Of a stretch of DNA of 64,000 nucleotides, positions 7,809 to 18,788 are shown in pieces; the first letter of the stretch is position 1; each line of letters begins with the position of its first letter. Under the pieces are notes generated by a model, which saw nothing but the letters and a program-made list of their open reading frames with translations, made no database searches and was not told the DNA's origin. The stretch lies in NCBI GenBank assembly GCA_934457415.1, contig CAKSHM010000002.1:1-64000 (forward strand). The letters run 5' to 3'. This DNA is from an uncultured Eubacteriales bacterium. Lineage in GTDB: Bacteria; Bacillota; Clostridia; Oscillospirales; Acutalibacteraceae. Made by a program: the position numbers and the translations under genes.

Positions 7809-8178
7809 AATGGATAAGCAAAATGGGGAAATCTTCCGTTTAAAGAACTGTGGCGCCATATAGTTTTATCCGTCAAAAATCGAATTAAAAAAGTTTAACA
7901 AAATTTTTAAGATTTTAAGTCGAAAAATCTACTGAAAAAACTCTTTACAGACTGCAAACAGATTTACATAAAATTTAATTCATTTTATGTCTGCATACGC
8001 AGTAATTCACCTTTTCCAACGAGTTATCCACCGTAAATTTTCCGTTTTAACCCATAAATTGCCAAATATTCACCCTGTGCGGTTGAATAGTCGGTGGATA
8101 AGTTTGATAACTAATAAGGTTAATTAGGTTTACATAAAGTATAAAAATGCAAAAATTCGGCGAATAAAAACGAATATT
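7809..8178. other. AT-rich intergenic region with DnaA-box-like inverted repeat
   Basis: About 370 bases without a gene. It contains a small AT-rich hairpin near 7968-7990 and a perfect 10-bp inverted repeat, TTATCCACCG at 8024-8033 and CGGTGGATAA at 8092-8101. Each arm resembles a DnaA box (TTATNCACA) with one mismatch. There is no dnaA gene or box cluster, so an origin is not claimed; it could be a regulatory site. I see nothing else. Confidence 0.4.
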
Positions 8179-8574
8179 TTAAAAGAGTATATAAAGAAGC
8201 GCGGCAATAAGCATTTTATCGCCTTTTTCGCTTGAAAGAAGCATAATAATTCCTAAAATCAGAAACAGGTCGGGATCTGAACCGAGAATATTTACGCTGC
8301 CTGAATTAAGACCGAGGCTGTTTAGAACAGAGCCTATTAAACCGCTGTCGGGTTGCTTAGTTTTTTTATTTCGGCCGCCCTCACGCACACTTTCCAGCTT
8401 TCGTTGTTCATTCGGCCTTTGATAGGCAGGTGTTCTGTTTAATCTGACAAATGGCGGTGCGGGCGGCATTTTATGAACAGAGCGGTCGAATTTGCTTTTA
8501 GAGTTCATTTCGCGCATCCGTTCAACCGCTTTTTGTGTTTCGCGCAAAAATTCTTCATTTGATATCTCAGCCAT
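8179..8574 (-). CDS. Hypothetical protein, third gene of a three-gene operon
   Basis: 131 residues. The N-terminal part is charged and helical, the middle (residues 35-75) is proline- and basic-rich and probably disordered, and residues 100-131 are hydrophobic (LFLILGIIMLL and MLIAALLYILF), suggesting two closely spaced membrane segments at the C-terminus. I recognise no family. It lies 44 bases after the preceding gene of a compact minus-strand operon (9201 to 8179). The start ATG has GGGGCGGTGAA upstream. A role in envelope or sporulation would be speculation. Confidence 0.7.
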   Translation of the reverse strand: MAEISNEEFLRETQKAVERMREMNSKSKFDRSVHKMPPAPPFVRLNRTPAYQRPNEQRKLESVREGGRNKKTKQPDSGLIGSVLNSLGLNSGSVNILGSDPDLFLILGIIMLLSSEKGDKMLIAALLYILF

Positions 8575-8618
8575 AAATTCACCGCCCCAAAGTTTCAGTT
8601 CCGTATTACTTAAATTTT

Positions 8619-8951
8619 TTAAAAGTCAAGAAGTCCGCATTCTTTAAGATAAGGGAGCATTTCTATCAGCTTGATCAGCTTAACCGCCGCGTCCACCTTA
8701 TTTCGGCGCTCCTCACTTAAGTTAGGCTTAAGTGCCATTAAAAGCGCAATTCTCTTGTCGTCCGATTTTGAATTGAGCTTAGAAAAGACCGGCATAAGCT
8801 TTTTTATATACTGCGGATCTGGTCCCGATTTGTCATATTCCTTAGGCTCGTCGCTTTGAGCTCCCAAAAGCCCCTCCGCCATCTGACGGACCTTTTCCAT
8901 GCTTTCGGGGTCATTTAAAATGCCCTCGAGCTTTGAAGATAAATCATCCAT
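8619..8951 (-). CDS. Hypothetical protein, second gene of a three-gene operon
   Basis: 110 residues, almost entirely predicted helix, acidic N-terminus (MDDLSSKLEGILNDPESMEKV) and a C-terminal helical repeat region rich in leucine and lysine (DKRIALLMALKPNLSEERRNKVDAAVKL in part). No signal peptide or membrane segment. Its start overlaps the end of the upstream gene by eight bases, implying translational coupling. I do not recognise a named domain, though such helical proteins recur next to the other two genes of this operon in related Clostridia as far as I recall. Confidence 0.7.
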   Translation of the reverse strand: MDDLSSKLEGILNDPESMEKVRQMAEGLLGAQSDEPKEYDKSGPDPQYIKKLMPVFSKLNSKSDDKRIALLMALKPNLSEERRNKVDAAVKLIKLIEMLPYLKECGLLDF

Positions 8952-9192
8952 TCTTTTTTTCGCCGCCTAAAAAATTATTGAGAATTCCCTGAGCCTTTTT
9001 TCCGCTTAGTATTTTTTTTAGCTGTTCTCTATTATTTAAGGCATTTAAAATGTTTTTGCGGTCGGATTCGCTTAATTTATTTAAAAGCGCCTCTGTGTCG
9101 CCTGCTTTGGCTTTTTCCAAGGAGATTTTGTCAATGCCGGAGCGTTGAGCCGCCTGCATTATTTTATCTAAATCATAATTTTTGTTATTCAT
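8944..9192 (-). CDS. Hypothetical small helical protein, first gene of a three-gene operon
   Basis: 82 residues if started at the third methionine (ATG 9192). The segment MNNKNYDLDKIMQAAQRSG is followed by a charged helical region and a lysine-rich tail ending FLGGEKKNG. It carries repeated short helices (ALLNKLSESDRKNILNAL) and no membrane segment. The ribosome site is AGGGTGAT, better spaced to the internal ATG codons than to the first ATG at 9201. No family recognised. It leads the operon that ends at 8179 and is divergent from the phosphodiesterase gene. Confidence 0.65.
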   Translation of the reverse strand: MNNKNYDLDKIMQAAQRSGIDKISLEKAKAGDTEALLNKLSESDRKNILNALNNREQLKKILSGKKAQGILNNFLGGEKKNG

Positions 9193-9231
9193 ATACATCA
9201 CCCTATTACTAATTTTATGAGGTTAAAGGCT

Positions 9232-9705
9232 ATGAGATTACTTATTATTTCAGATTCGCACGGCAGATATGAAATTGCCGACAGAATTATAGAAAAAAAC
9301 AAAGACGCCGAGCATGTATTTTTCCTCGGGGATAAGACAGAGGATATAGAACAATGCCAGTTCAAATATCCGAATAAAGTGTTTCATATTGTAAAGGGAA
9401 ACTGTGATATGTTTTCAAAATATCCAAATTGTGAAATCATAAGAATAGAAAACACAAACATCCTTTTTTGTCACGGACATACATTTTCCGTAAAGTTTAC
9501 TAAAGATATTTTAGCGGATCACGCTTTAAAAAATAATTGCGCTTTAGCGCTTTTCGGGCATACGCATGAGGCGTATGAGGGATATGTAAACGGGATTTAT
9601 CTCGTAAACCCAGGCTCATGCGCCGAGCCGAGGGACGGCAAAGGCTCTTATGCAGTTATAGATTTAAGAGATAACGGCATACTTGCGAGTATTATAAGAA
9701 TCTGA
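9232..9705 (+). CDS. YfcE/MJ0936-family metallophosphoesterase
   Basis: A cytoplasmic phosphodiesterase with two-metal chemistry, 157 residues. The motifs are in order: SDSHG (residues 7-11), GDK near 34, GNCD near 63 (GNHD variant), CHGH and GHTH near residues 80 and 109. ATG 9232 is chosen because GAGG lies nine bases upstream; the frame is open five codons further. Relatives hydrolyse phosphodiesters such as bis-pNPP or cyclic nucleotides; the true substrate is unknown. The next gene begins seven bases after the stop. Confidence 0.9.
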   Translation: MRLLIISDSHGRYEIADRIIEKNKDAEHVFFLGDKTEDIEQCQFKYPNKVFHIVKGNCDMFSKYPNCEIIRIENTNILFCHGHTFSVKFTKDILADHALKNNCALALFGHTHEAYEGYVNGIYLVNPGSCAEPRDGKGSYAVIDLRDNGILASIIRI

Positions 9706-9712
9706 GGTTTTT

Positions 9713-11587
<1,875 letters not shown>

Positions 11588-11630
11588 ATAAGGCACACAC
11601 AGTCTAATATCCGGCATCTAAAGGTTAAAT

Positions 11631-11672
11631 AAAAACAGAAACAAGGCTTTTAAGCCTTGTTTCTGTTTTTAT
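11631..11672. terminator. Bidirectional terminator between abc-F and rlmH
   Basis: A long nearly perfect hairpin: AAAAACAGAAACAAGGCTT pairs with AAGCCTTGTTTCTGTTTTT, with an A run on one side and a T run on the other. It separates the convergent ABC-F and rlmH genes. Confidence 0.9.
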
Positions 11673-12148
11673 TTGTGGTATTTCGATCCTTCGTTGATTT
11701 TAAAGGCTCTGTAAATCTGTTCAAGCAGCATAACTCTGAAAAGCTTATGAGGAAATGTCATTCTTGAAAATGAAAGCTTAAAGTCGGCAAGTTTTTTGAT
11801 CTCCTCGCTCATACCCCAAGAGCCGCCGATTATAAAACAGATATTTTTACCCGAATTTTCAAAATCGGAAATTTTCTCGGCAAAGTCTTCGCTGGAAAGT
11901 TCTTTGCCCTCAATACAAAGCGGAATAACAGCCGAATTTTTAAGAATTTTAAGGGCAATAAGCTGCGCCTCTTTTTTAAGCTGAATTTCAATTTCTTTTT
12001 GCGACGGTGCGCTTACAGGCTGCTTTTCATTTATCTCGATGATATTAAGCTCGCAATATTTAGAAAGCCTTTTTGTGTATTCCTCGGCGGCATCCGTAAA
12101 AAACTTTTCTTTCAGCCGGCCTGTTGCAATAACTGTTACCTTTATCAT
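11669..12148 (-). CDS. rlmH: 23S rRNA (pseudouridine1915-N3)-methyltransferase
   Basis: A SPOUT-family methyltransferase, 159 residues, that methylates pseudouridine 1915 of 23S rRNA in the assembled ribosome. Typical family features are the N-terminal strand IKVTVIATGRLKEKFF, the SAM-knot segment FIIGGSWGMSEEIK near residues 104-118, and the C-terminal LLEQIYRAFKINEGSKYHK (seen in parts), which is characteristic of RlmH. Start ATG overlaps the stop of the upstream MBL gene by four bases. The walJ-rlmH order is conserved in Firmicutes. Confidence 0.96.
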   Translation of the reverse strand: MIKVTVIATGRLKEKFFTDAAEEYTKRLSKYCELNIIEINEKQPVSAPSQKEIEIQLKKEAQLIALKILKNSAVIPLCIEGKELSSEDFAEKISDFENSGKNICFIIGGSWGMSEEIKKLADFKLSFSRMTFPHKLFRVMLLEQIYRAFKINEGSKYHK

Positions 12149-12933
12149 ATCGTCATTACCTCGTTATCAGACGGCTTTGCAATCTTAAGGATATAGTCAC
12201 AGTCAATCTCTGCTCCGCAGTCGGCAAGCGCCGATTTTGCTTTTGAAAATGCTAGCATGGGAAGATTATTATGCCTGCTTAAATGCCCTAAAATAAATCT
12301 TGTCGTTCCCGAATTTAAAAGCTCCGGAAGCTCAACAGCACAGGCGGTGTTTGAAAGGTGACCCTTGTCCGATAAAATTCTGAGCTTTAACTTCGGGGGA
12401 TAAGGACCTCTTTTTAACATATCTATATCATGATTTGACTCAATTAAAACAATATCGCTTTTATTAAGCGCATTTCTGACCTCATCCGAAATGATGCCCA
12501 GATCGGTGCAGACCGTTATTTTTTTGCCGCCTGCAAGATTAACGCTGTATCCGCTTGAGCCTTCGCAGTCATGGCTTGTTGCAAATCTGGAAATAATAAA
12601 ATCTCCGATTTCGAGTTCGGAATTATCAGCGGCAATTTCCTTGGTGCTTTCGGGAATCAGCTGCGCCGTTTCAAGTGCCTTTAAGGTCTTTTCGGAAGCG
12701 ATTACGGGGACTTTTGTTTGCTTGAGCAAAACCTTTAATCCTTTTATATGATCGTAATGCTCGTGGGTTACGGCGATTGCTTTAATGTTTTCTATATCAG
12801 AGCCCGATTTTATAAGAGCTTCCTTTATTGTTTTAAATGACATTCCCGCGTCAATTAAAATTCCGCCCGAAGCTCCGCCTATATATGTAGAATTTCCTGA
12901 TGAACCGCTGAACAGCGGACAAATTCTTGCCAT
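12145..12933 (-). CDS. MBL-fold metallohydrolase, WalJ (YycJ) type
   Basis: A 262-residue metallo-beta-lactamase-fold hydrolase. It shows the metal motif THEHYDHIKG near residue 54, SHD near residue 114, the aspartate of TDLG near 145, and SNHD plus GHLSNTA/GHLSRHN segments. This matches the YycJ/WalJ family, implicated as a 5'-3' exonuclease in mismatch repair and in cell-wall/replication coordination. It begins with GGAGAAGAAA ATG and overlaps rlmH by four bases. Confidence 0.9.
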   Translation of the reverse strand: MARICPLFSGSSGNSTYIGGASGGILIDAGMSFKTIKEALIKSGSDIENIKAIAVTHEHYDHIKGLKVLLKQTKVPVIASEKTLKALETAQLIPESTKEIAADNSELEIGDFIISRFATSHDCEGSSGYSVNLAGGKKITVCTDLGIISDEVRNALNKSDIVLIESNHDIDMLKRGPYPPKLKLRILSDKGHLSNTACAVELPELLNSGTTRFILGHLSRHNNLPMLAFSKAKSALADCGAEIDCDYILKIAKPSDNEVMTI

Positions 12934-12950
12934 TTTCTTCTCCTGTAATA

Positions 12951-12987
12951 AAAGTGCTGTAAAAAATCTTTCGTTTTTTTACAGCAC
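12951..12987. terminator. Hairpin between walJ and murA
   Basis: A 14-bp stem (AGTGCTGTAAAAAA with TTTTTTTACAGCACT) with a TCTTTCG loop. It lies downstream of the murA terminator and before walJ, and may serve as a second terminator or as an element in the walJ leader. Confidence 0.6.
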
Positions 12988-13000
12988 TGCTTAGTGTGAC

Positions 13001-13041
13001 AATAATCCGAACTCGCCAAAAAACGGGTTCGGATTTATTAT
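13001..13041 (-). terminator. Terminator of murA
   Basis: The stem AATAAATCCGAACCCG pairs with CGAGTTCGGATTATT (minus strand), with a T-rich tail. It starts about 13 bases after the murA stop. Confidence 0.8.
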
Positions 13042-13053
13042 TGCTTGCCTAAT

Positions 13054-14340
13054 CTATGCGTTTTTAAGCGCTCTTTGCACCGGATCCGTTTCGACTCTTT
13101 TTATATCCGCTCCCAATTCAGAAAGCTTTTCGGCGATGTTTTCATAACCTCTGTCAATATAACAAATGTCGCTTATTTCCGTGGTTCCGTTTGCCATAAG
13201 CCCTGCGATTATCATAGCGGCTCCGGCTCTTAAATCGACAGCTCTCACAGGAGCAGGATTAAGGGATTTAACTCCCGAAATTACTGCCACCTTCCCGTCA
13301 ACCAGAATATCGGCGCCCATAAGCGTTAATTGCTCAACATATCTGAATCGGTTGTCCCAAACGCCTTCTGTTATGATACTTGTCCCATCGGCTACGGATA
13401 ACAGCGTTGATATCTGGGGCTGCATATCTGTAGGAAATCCGGGGTGAGGCATTGTTTTAACATTGCATTTTTTCGGTCTGCCCGTCATTCTTACACGAAT
13501 TGAATCGTCAAACTCTTCAATTTCGGCGCCTGCCTCCGAAAGCTTTGCGGCTATGGATTCCAAGTGCTTCGGTGTGACGTTTTCAACCGTAACATCACCT
13601 TTTGTAGCGGCGGCGGCAACCATATAAGTCCCCGCTTCTATCTGATCGGGAATAATACTGTATGTTTTGCCGCAAAGACGGCTTACACCTCTGATTTTGA
13701 TAACTCCCGTACCCGCGCCCATTATGTCAGCGCCCATGGAATTTAAAAAGTTTGCAAGGTCAACAATATGAGGCTCCCTTGCCGCATTCTCAATAACCGT
13801 AAGACCGCTTACCTTTACTGCGGCAAGCATTATATTTATAGTAGCACCTACAGAAACGACATCCAGATATATTGAGCTTCCCGAAAGTCTCGAAGCCCTT
13901 GCGTCCACCATACCCTTTTCAATCGTAACCTTTGCACCTAAAGCTTCAAAACCCTTTATGTGCTGGTCAATCGGTCTGACACCGAAATCGCATCCCCCGG
14001 GGGGAGCGACCCTCGCATGGTGCATTCTTCCTAAAAGAGCACCTAAAAAATAGCTTGAGGCTCTCATGCCCTGAGCCATTTCTTTTGTAACAATATATGA
14101 TTTAACGGGTCTGGGGTCGATTTCAACCGTTGAGCTGTTTTTAAGCTTAACATCGGCACCCAGCGACCTTAATGTCATTAGCAGAGTGGTGACATCGGAT
14201 ATCTGAGGAAGATTTTCTATTATACATGGTCCGTCCGCAAGCAGAACAGCCGGCAGTATTGCTACCGCCGCGTTTTTCGCTCCGCTTATGCGCACACTTC
14301 CCTTTAACGGCTTACCGCCTTTAATTACAAATTTTTCCAA
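13054..14340 (-). CDS. murA: UDP-N-acetylglucosamine 1-carboxyvinyltransferase
   Basis: Transfers enolpyruvate from PEP to UDP-GlcNAc, the first committed step of peptidoglycan synthesis. About 428 residues, normal for MurA. The PEP/fosfomycin-binding cysteine is present in PPGGCDFGVRPIDQH near residue 112, so it should be fosfomycin-sensitive. Other features are VIKGGKPLKGSVRISGAKNAA (in parts) at the N-terminus and HPGFPTDMQPQ. The frame is open seven codons upstream to a GTG, but I prefer TTG 14340, which has CTGGAG ten bases upstream and matches the normal N-terminus. Confidence 0.94.
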   Translation of the reverse strand: MEKFVIKGGKPLKGSVRISGAKNAAVAILPAVLLADGPCIIENLPQISDVTTLLMTLRSLGADVKLKNSSTVEIDPRPVKSYIVTKEMAQGMRASSYFLGALLGRMHHARVAPPGGCDFGVRPIDQHIKGFEALGAKVTIEKGMVDARASRLSGSSIYLDVVSVGATINIMLAAVKVSGLTVIENAAREPHIVDLANFLNSMGADIMGAGTGVIKIRGVSRLCGKTYSIIPDQIEAGTYMVAAAATKGDVTVENVTPKHLESIAAKLSEAGAEIEEFDDSIRVRMTGRPKKCNVKTMPHPGFPTDMQPQISTLLSVADGTSIITEGVWDNRFRYVEQLTLMGADILVDGKVAVISGVKSLNPAPVRAVDLRAGAAMIIAGLMANGTTEISDICYIDRGYENIAEKLSELGADIKRVETDPVQRALKNA

Positions 14341-14411
14341 ACTCCGGCAACTCCAGTTCACTAAGTATATAGTAATTATTTACTTCGGTCAACCAATTTA
14401 TTATATACAAT

Positions 14412-15212
14412 TTATGCCGTTTTGTCAATTACCGAAGACTTTTTGAAACATGAAACCATATAAACTCCGGCAAACAAAGCGACGCTAAGCATCAGCACCG
14501 CATCCGAAGCACTTTCTTTAAAGGAAATATCCGCCTTGAACAGACCGCCTATAAGCTGAGGCAGAACAGTCACGGTATTGAAAAAAACCGTTCCGAGAGC
14601 AGAGGCAAGCAGCTTTTTATTAACCTTGCTTTTATCATATCCGTTCTTTTTCTTTCCTAATTCAAGCATAAACATAAGCGTAAAGCAAGCGCCGGCTATA
14701 AGAAAAATATTGTCAGTAATAAGAGCAAGATAAGCAACGTTAATAAACATACAGACAAGCTTACCTGTAAAATAAACAATGGGTATTGCATAATAAATTC
14801 CGTGAAGTCTGAATTTAAAAAATACCGAAAGTCCGTAAACGGCAAAAAATACCGCCGCGGAAAGTGAAAAAATATCAAAAACCGAAAGACCGAGATTTCC
14901 CTTTGCATTTTCCTCGGCAATCCTTCCTACCATTTCGGTGCAGATTCCGAGTGAAAGAATAATTGCCGCAATGCCAGTAAAAACCCCGTCGTTACGCTTA
15001 CTGTCGGCAGAACCTGCGTAAAAAAGCGAAAACAAGACAGCTATTGCCGCAGCGGCGATCACAACGCCGGTAATTGCAAAGGAAACGGAAGAGTACTGCT
15101 CCTTTACAAATCCCGTTGTCGGATCAATCGTAAATACAAGCTGGAGAACCCTTATTGTAACGCTGACGATCAGCGAAACCAAAAAATAAAAATTTATATA
15201 AGAAAATTTCAT
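14412..15212 (-). CDS. Polytopic membrane protein of unknown function
   Basis: 266 residues with about eight hydrophobic segments, starting at residues 8-25, 45-65, 75-95, 105-128, 138-158, 165-182, 205-225 and 240-258. Short basic loops (KKKNGYDKSKVNKK) suggest a cytoplasmic loop near residue 190. No recognised domain. It is located just upstream of murA on the same strand and divergent from a spoIID-type gene. Start ATG follows a weak AGAG site. Confidence 0.7.
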   Translation of the reverse strand: MKFSYINFYFLVSLIVSVTIRVLQLVFTIDPTTGFVKEQYSSVSFAITGVVIAAAAIAVLFSLFYAGSADSKRNDGVFTGIAAIILSLGICTEMVGRIAEENAKGNLGLSVFDIFSLSAAVFFAVYGLSVFFKFRLHGIYYAIPIVYFTGKLVCMFINVAYLALITDNIFLIAGACFTLMFMLELGKKKNGYDKSKVNKKLLASALGTVFFNTVTVLPQLIGGLFKADISFKESASDAVLMLSVALFAGVYMVSCFKKSSVIDKTA

Positions 15213-15336
15213 AAATTAAACTCTTTTCTCATTGTGACCGGTTAAAGGCCGAAGAATTTTTGCGGATATTATAAATGAATCATACATATTATTTTATATA
15301 AAATCAGTTTAAAAGTCAATACTTGGAGGGGCGAAG

Positions 15337-16317
15337 ATGCGAAGAAGTTTAAAAGCCGCTTTAATAATGGGAATAATATTGATGTTCGGCACTGTTTTAA
15401 TTCCGCTTAACTGTCTGACCTCGTCGGAGATGAATGCGGTTCATACGGCTGCAGGGGTAAAAATAAAGGCAAAAAGCGAGGACCTTAAAGAAGGTTATTT
15501 TACCGTTTTTTTAAAAAAACAAAATAAAACCGAAAAGATATCCGTAAGCGATTATCTTTTCGGTGCTGTCGGAAGCGAAATGCCGCTGACCTTTGGTGAG
15601 GAGGCTTTAAAGGCTCAGACCGTTGCCGCGTATACCTTTGCTAAAAGAAAGCAGGAGGCGGCGGCAAAAAGCGGCGCAAAATATGATATTACAGACGATT
15701 ATACGATAGACCAAGCCTATACGGATAAATCCGAGCTTATTAAAAAGTGGGGAGAAAGCAGCGCTGAAAACGAAAAGCTCTTAAACAATGTGATAAATGC
15801 TGTCAAAGGAGAATATTTGAGCTTTGATAATAAAATAGCTTTTACTCCTTATTTTGCAATTTCGAGCGGTCAGACAGATAACTGCAAAGATGTTTTCGGC
15901 GGAAATCTTTCCTATCTTGAATCCGTCGACAGCTCCTTCGATAAGCTTGCCGCGGGGTATCATACTGCTGTAACATTTACTTCCTCCGAGCTTAAAGAAA
16001 AGCTTAAAGGCAAGGCAGATACGGTAGACGAGTCAAAAAACTGCTTCTCCGATATAGAAAGGCTCGGCTCTAAAAGAGTAAAAAGTCTTAATGTTTCGGA
16101 TAAAAAGCTTACGGGAAGCGAACTTCAAAAGCTGCTGGGTCTGCGTTCTGCTTGCTTTGATATAAGCTTTAATGACGGAATATACACCTTTGATGTCTAC
16201 GGCTACGGCCATAATGTAGGAATGAGCCAGACGGGCGCATCATATATGGCGGCGCAGGGGAGCGGCTATAAGGAAATTCTCAGCCATTATTACAAAGGCT
16301 GCGAGATTAAATCATAG
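15337..16317 (+). CDS. spoIID: SpoIID/LytB-domain protein (stage II sporulation protein D type)
   Basis: SpoIID is a lytic transglycosylase that degrades peptidoglycan during engulfment. This 326-residue protein has an N-terminal membrane anchor (residues 7-25), then the SpoIID domain with GSEMPLTFGEEALKAQTVAAY, where the first glutamate matches the catalytic residue. The C-terminal signature FDVYGYGHNVGMSQTGA lies near residue 285. TTGGAGGGG precedes the ATG. It is convergent with spoIIE. Some Clostridia carry several SpoIID-like paralogues, so the exact spoIID assignment is likely but not certain. Confidence 0.85.
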   Translation: MRRSLKAALIMGIILMFGTVLIPLNCLTSSEMNAVHTAAGVKIKAKSEDLKEGYFTVFLKKQNKTEKISVSDYLFGAVGSEMPLTFGEEALKAQTVAAYTFAKRKQEAAAKSGAKYDITDDYTIDQAYTDKSELIKKWGESSAENEKLLNNVINAVKGEYLSFDNKIAFTPYFAISSGQTDNCKDVFGGNLSYLESVDSSFDKLAAGYHTAVTFTSSELKEKLKGKADTVDESKNCFSDIERLGSKRVKSLNVSDKKLTGSELQKLLGLRSACFDISFNDGIYTFDVYGYGHNVGMSQTGASYMAAQGSGYKEILSHYYKGCEIKS

Positions 16318-16329
16318 TCCTGTAAAATT

Positions 16330-18633
16330 TTACGCTTTTACTTTTTCAAGTACGGCGGCAATAACGGTTATATCGTCCTCATGACCGTCAATTCTGCGGC
16401 GTCTCGCACTTTCGGCAATTCTTTCCGCAAGCTCGCTCGCCTTGCCGTCCTTAAAGCATTCAAGCTCGGCTCTTATCCAGTCCGTTCCGTCAAAAGCCGC
16501 CCCGTCTGACATCATAAGCAGTATATCTCCGTCTCTTAATCTGACCTTTGCCTTGTCAAACTCCACATCGTTTAAAATTCCTATCGGCAAAGAGGAGCTT
16601 TCGGCTCTTCCGCACCGTCCCGATCTTCTTACAACGGTCGGTGCGGCTCCGGCCTTATAAATGTTTACGTCTCCCGTAAACAAATCAATGCTTGCCACAT
16701 CAACGGTAGCAAGGGACTCGTCTGAGGATTTAAAAAGCATTGAGGAATTGAGAATTTTAAGAGAGCAGTCATAGCCGAAGCCTGCTTTTATAAGCTTTGA
16801 AATAAGCCCCGAAGCCATAGCTCCGTCAACAGCCGCTCTGCCTCCTGTCCCCATTCCGTCGCTTAAAACCGCGATAAATCTTCCGTCGGAGTCATTAAAG
16901 CAGCTGTAGGCATCTCCGCTGAGTGCCGCACCGTTTGCCGCAAACTGCGAAATTCCGAGGTCAATCTTATAGACGGCATGCTCGGTAACAGTAAGATAGG
17001 TTCCGCTTTCCTCTTCTGAAATATCGGGTATATCGAAATCTCTTTCGCATACAACCGACAGAGTCTTCATTATCTGTAATTTGTTTAAAACGGTATCATC
17101 TTTGTTTACAATCCGCATTTCCAAGGTCATTCTGCCGTATTTGTCTATTCTTGCGGCTGCCTTATCAACTCTTATATTTATATTTTTAAGCGCGCTTACG
17201 GCACACTGAGCCGCGGCATTGTCGAATTTTTCTTCTGAATTTATTTCGTTTGAAAGATCCTCAAGCATGCATGAAATTCCGTCAAACTGGTCTGAAACAA
17301 CGCTTCTTACCTCTTCAAGTCTGTTTTCCGCCGCGATTTTAGAGGCGAATTCCGAGTACTTTTCGGCAATTACCGCGGCGGTATTATGCGTCTTTAAGCA
17401 TCTTGCCTTGAATTCGTCGGGAATGTCCTCGAAAACATCGGTGTTTTTGCACTCCTTTATATGCTTGGTTACGGCAAGCACAGCTTCCATTGTTGCTTCC
17501 TTTTTGGATTCCCAGCAGTGGCGCCTGAGCTTGCAGCCTGAACAGGCACAGTTCTCTATATCTCTTATAACATCCGAAAAATCGGGCGCATTGATTTTCC
17601 CCAATTCCTTTGAAACCTGTTCGACGGTGGCAGAAACCTTTTTAAGCGCGTCGGATGCCTTTTCAAGTCTTATAACCGCGGTCTTTTTAGCGCAGGAAGG
17701 TACTGAAATCTGCGGAATTCCCGAAAACAGCTTTCCGAAGAAAACTCCGGAGGATCTGGGCAGAATTAAAAATATTCCCACTCCTATTATAAATTCAACC
17801 AATGCAGGCGCAAAAGCTTCGGTATTTCCGTATGCCGCGTTTACTATAAAGCAAACAGTCAGCGCCGCGGCCTCCGCATATTTGCCGAGACCCGAAAAAA
17901 TTCCCGCCGCCATTCCTCCGAGGTAAAAAGCCGCCTCTCCCGAAGAAGACGAGAGCAAAACGGTAAATGCCGCGGAAATTCCGGCCGCCGTTCCCGCAAG
18001 CACTCCGCCGTATCTTGCGGCGGTTAAAATCATAATGATACCAACGGTCTTTCCTATTGAGACACCGTAAATTTTAAACCTGTTAAGCCCTAAAAGCAAT
18101 GCCGCAAAGGTTATCAGCAGACAGCATAATTCATCTGATGTCAGGCCGCTTTTCCGGTGCTTTAAGGCAATACATGTTTTCATCACAACATATCCTCCGG
18201 CACTGCACAAAAGCGTTTCTGCAATTAAATCTATCAGTTTATAATTTGTGTTGGCTGCGGCGACTATTCCCGTTGTAAGATTTGCCGCAAAACCGCAGGC
18301 CGCCGCAAAGACAGGATTTTTGGAAATCCTGCTTTTTGAGGACAGCATAAGCTTTACCGCGATTATTCCTAAAATTGCCGATATGTATCTGAAGCCGCTT
18401 GTCCCTGCCGCCGGAAAAAAATATCCGAAAAACGCTCCTATTGCCGCCGACGGAGCATACTGCCAGGGACTTCCTGCAACTATAGCGAGTCCAAACGGCA
18501 GAATTCTTTTTGCCACAACCCCTCTTGAAGCGATAAAACCTGCCGCGGCGAAGCAGATATGAAATACCGCACTTAAAATTTCCTGCGACCGCAAGGCCGT
18601 AGGCTTACCTTCCTTTTTTACAATCTCTTTCAA
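16330..18633 (-). CDS. spoIIE: Stage II sporulation protein E (PP2C phosphatase)
   Basis: A forespore membrane phosphatase that dephosphorylates SpoIIAA and so activates sigma-F; it also takes part in asymmetric septation. About 767 residues. About ten membrane helices occupy residues 20-300. A central regulatory domain contains a cysteine cluster (NCACSGCKLRRHCW) near residue 365. The C-terminal PP2C domain has SDGMGTGGRAA near residue 595, MMSDGA and GHEDDITVIAAV. The first codon of the open frame (TTG 18648) overlaps the ribosome site; TTG 18633 has GGAGG eight bases upstream and is preferred. Confidence 0.94.
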   Translation of the reverse strand: MKEIVKKEGKPTALRSQEILSAVFHICFAAAGFIASRGVVAKRILPFGLAIVAGSPWQYAPSAAIGAFFGYFFPAAGTSGFRYISAILGIIAVKLMLSSKSRISKNPVFAAACGFAANLTTGIVAAANTNYKLIDLIAETLLCSAGGYVVMKTCIALKHRKSGLTSDELCCLLITFAALLLGLNRFKIYGVSIGKTVGIIMILTAARYGGVLAGTAAGISAAFTVLLSSSSGEAAFYLGGMAAGIFSGLGKYAEAAALTVCFIVNAAYGNTEAFAPALVEFIIGVGIFLILPRSSGVFFGKLFSGIPQISVPSCAKKTAVIRLEKASDALKKVSATVEQVSKELGKINAPDFSDVIRDIENCACSGCKLRRHCWESKKEATMEAVLAVTKHIKECKNTDVFEDIPDEFKARCLKTHNTAAVIAEKYSEFASKIAAENRLEEVRSVVSDQFDGISCMLEDLSNEINSEEKFDNAAAQCAVSALKNINIRVDKAAARIDKYGRMTLEMRIVNKDDTVLNKLQIMKTLSVVCERDFDIPDISEEESGTYLTVTEHAVYKIDLGISQFAANGAALSGDAYSCFNDSDGRFIAVLSDGMGTGGRAAVDGAMASGLISKLIKAGFGYDCSLKILNSSMLFKSSDESLATVDVASIDLFTGDVNIYKAGAAPTVVRRSGRCGRAESSSLPIGILNDVEFDKAKVRLRDGDILLMMSDGAAFDGTDWIRAELECFKDGKASELAERIAESARRRRIDGHEDDITVIAAVLEKVKA

Positions 18634-18788
18634 AACCTTTGCCTCCAAACTTATAATATTATCAGTTTTATTATAAGAGCATACAAATAAATATTTTGTC
18701 TAAGCGAAAGAGAAAAAAATAAAATTTTATGTAATTTAATGTTATAAACAATAAGAATTGCGCAAAAATAAAAAGGGAAGTGAAAAAA

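Noticed and set aside
7809..8178. Replication origin
   Set aside because: Only one inverted pair of imperfect DnaA boxes is present, with no box cluster, dnaA or dnaN.
13166..13447. Plus-strand open frames opposite murA, and similar frames opposite spoIIE, iscS and nfnB
   Set aside because: They are antisense shadows of well-supported genes with no ribosome sites or domain features.
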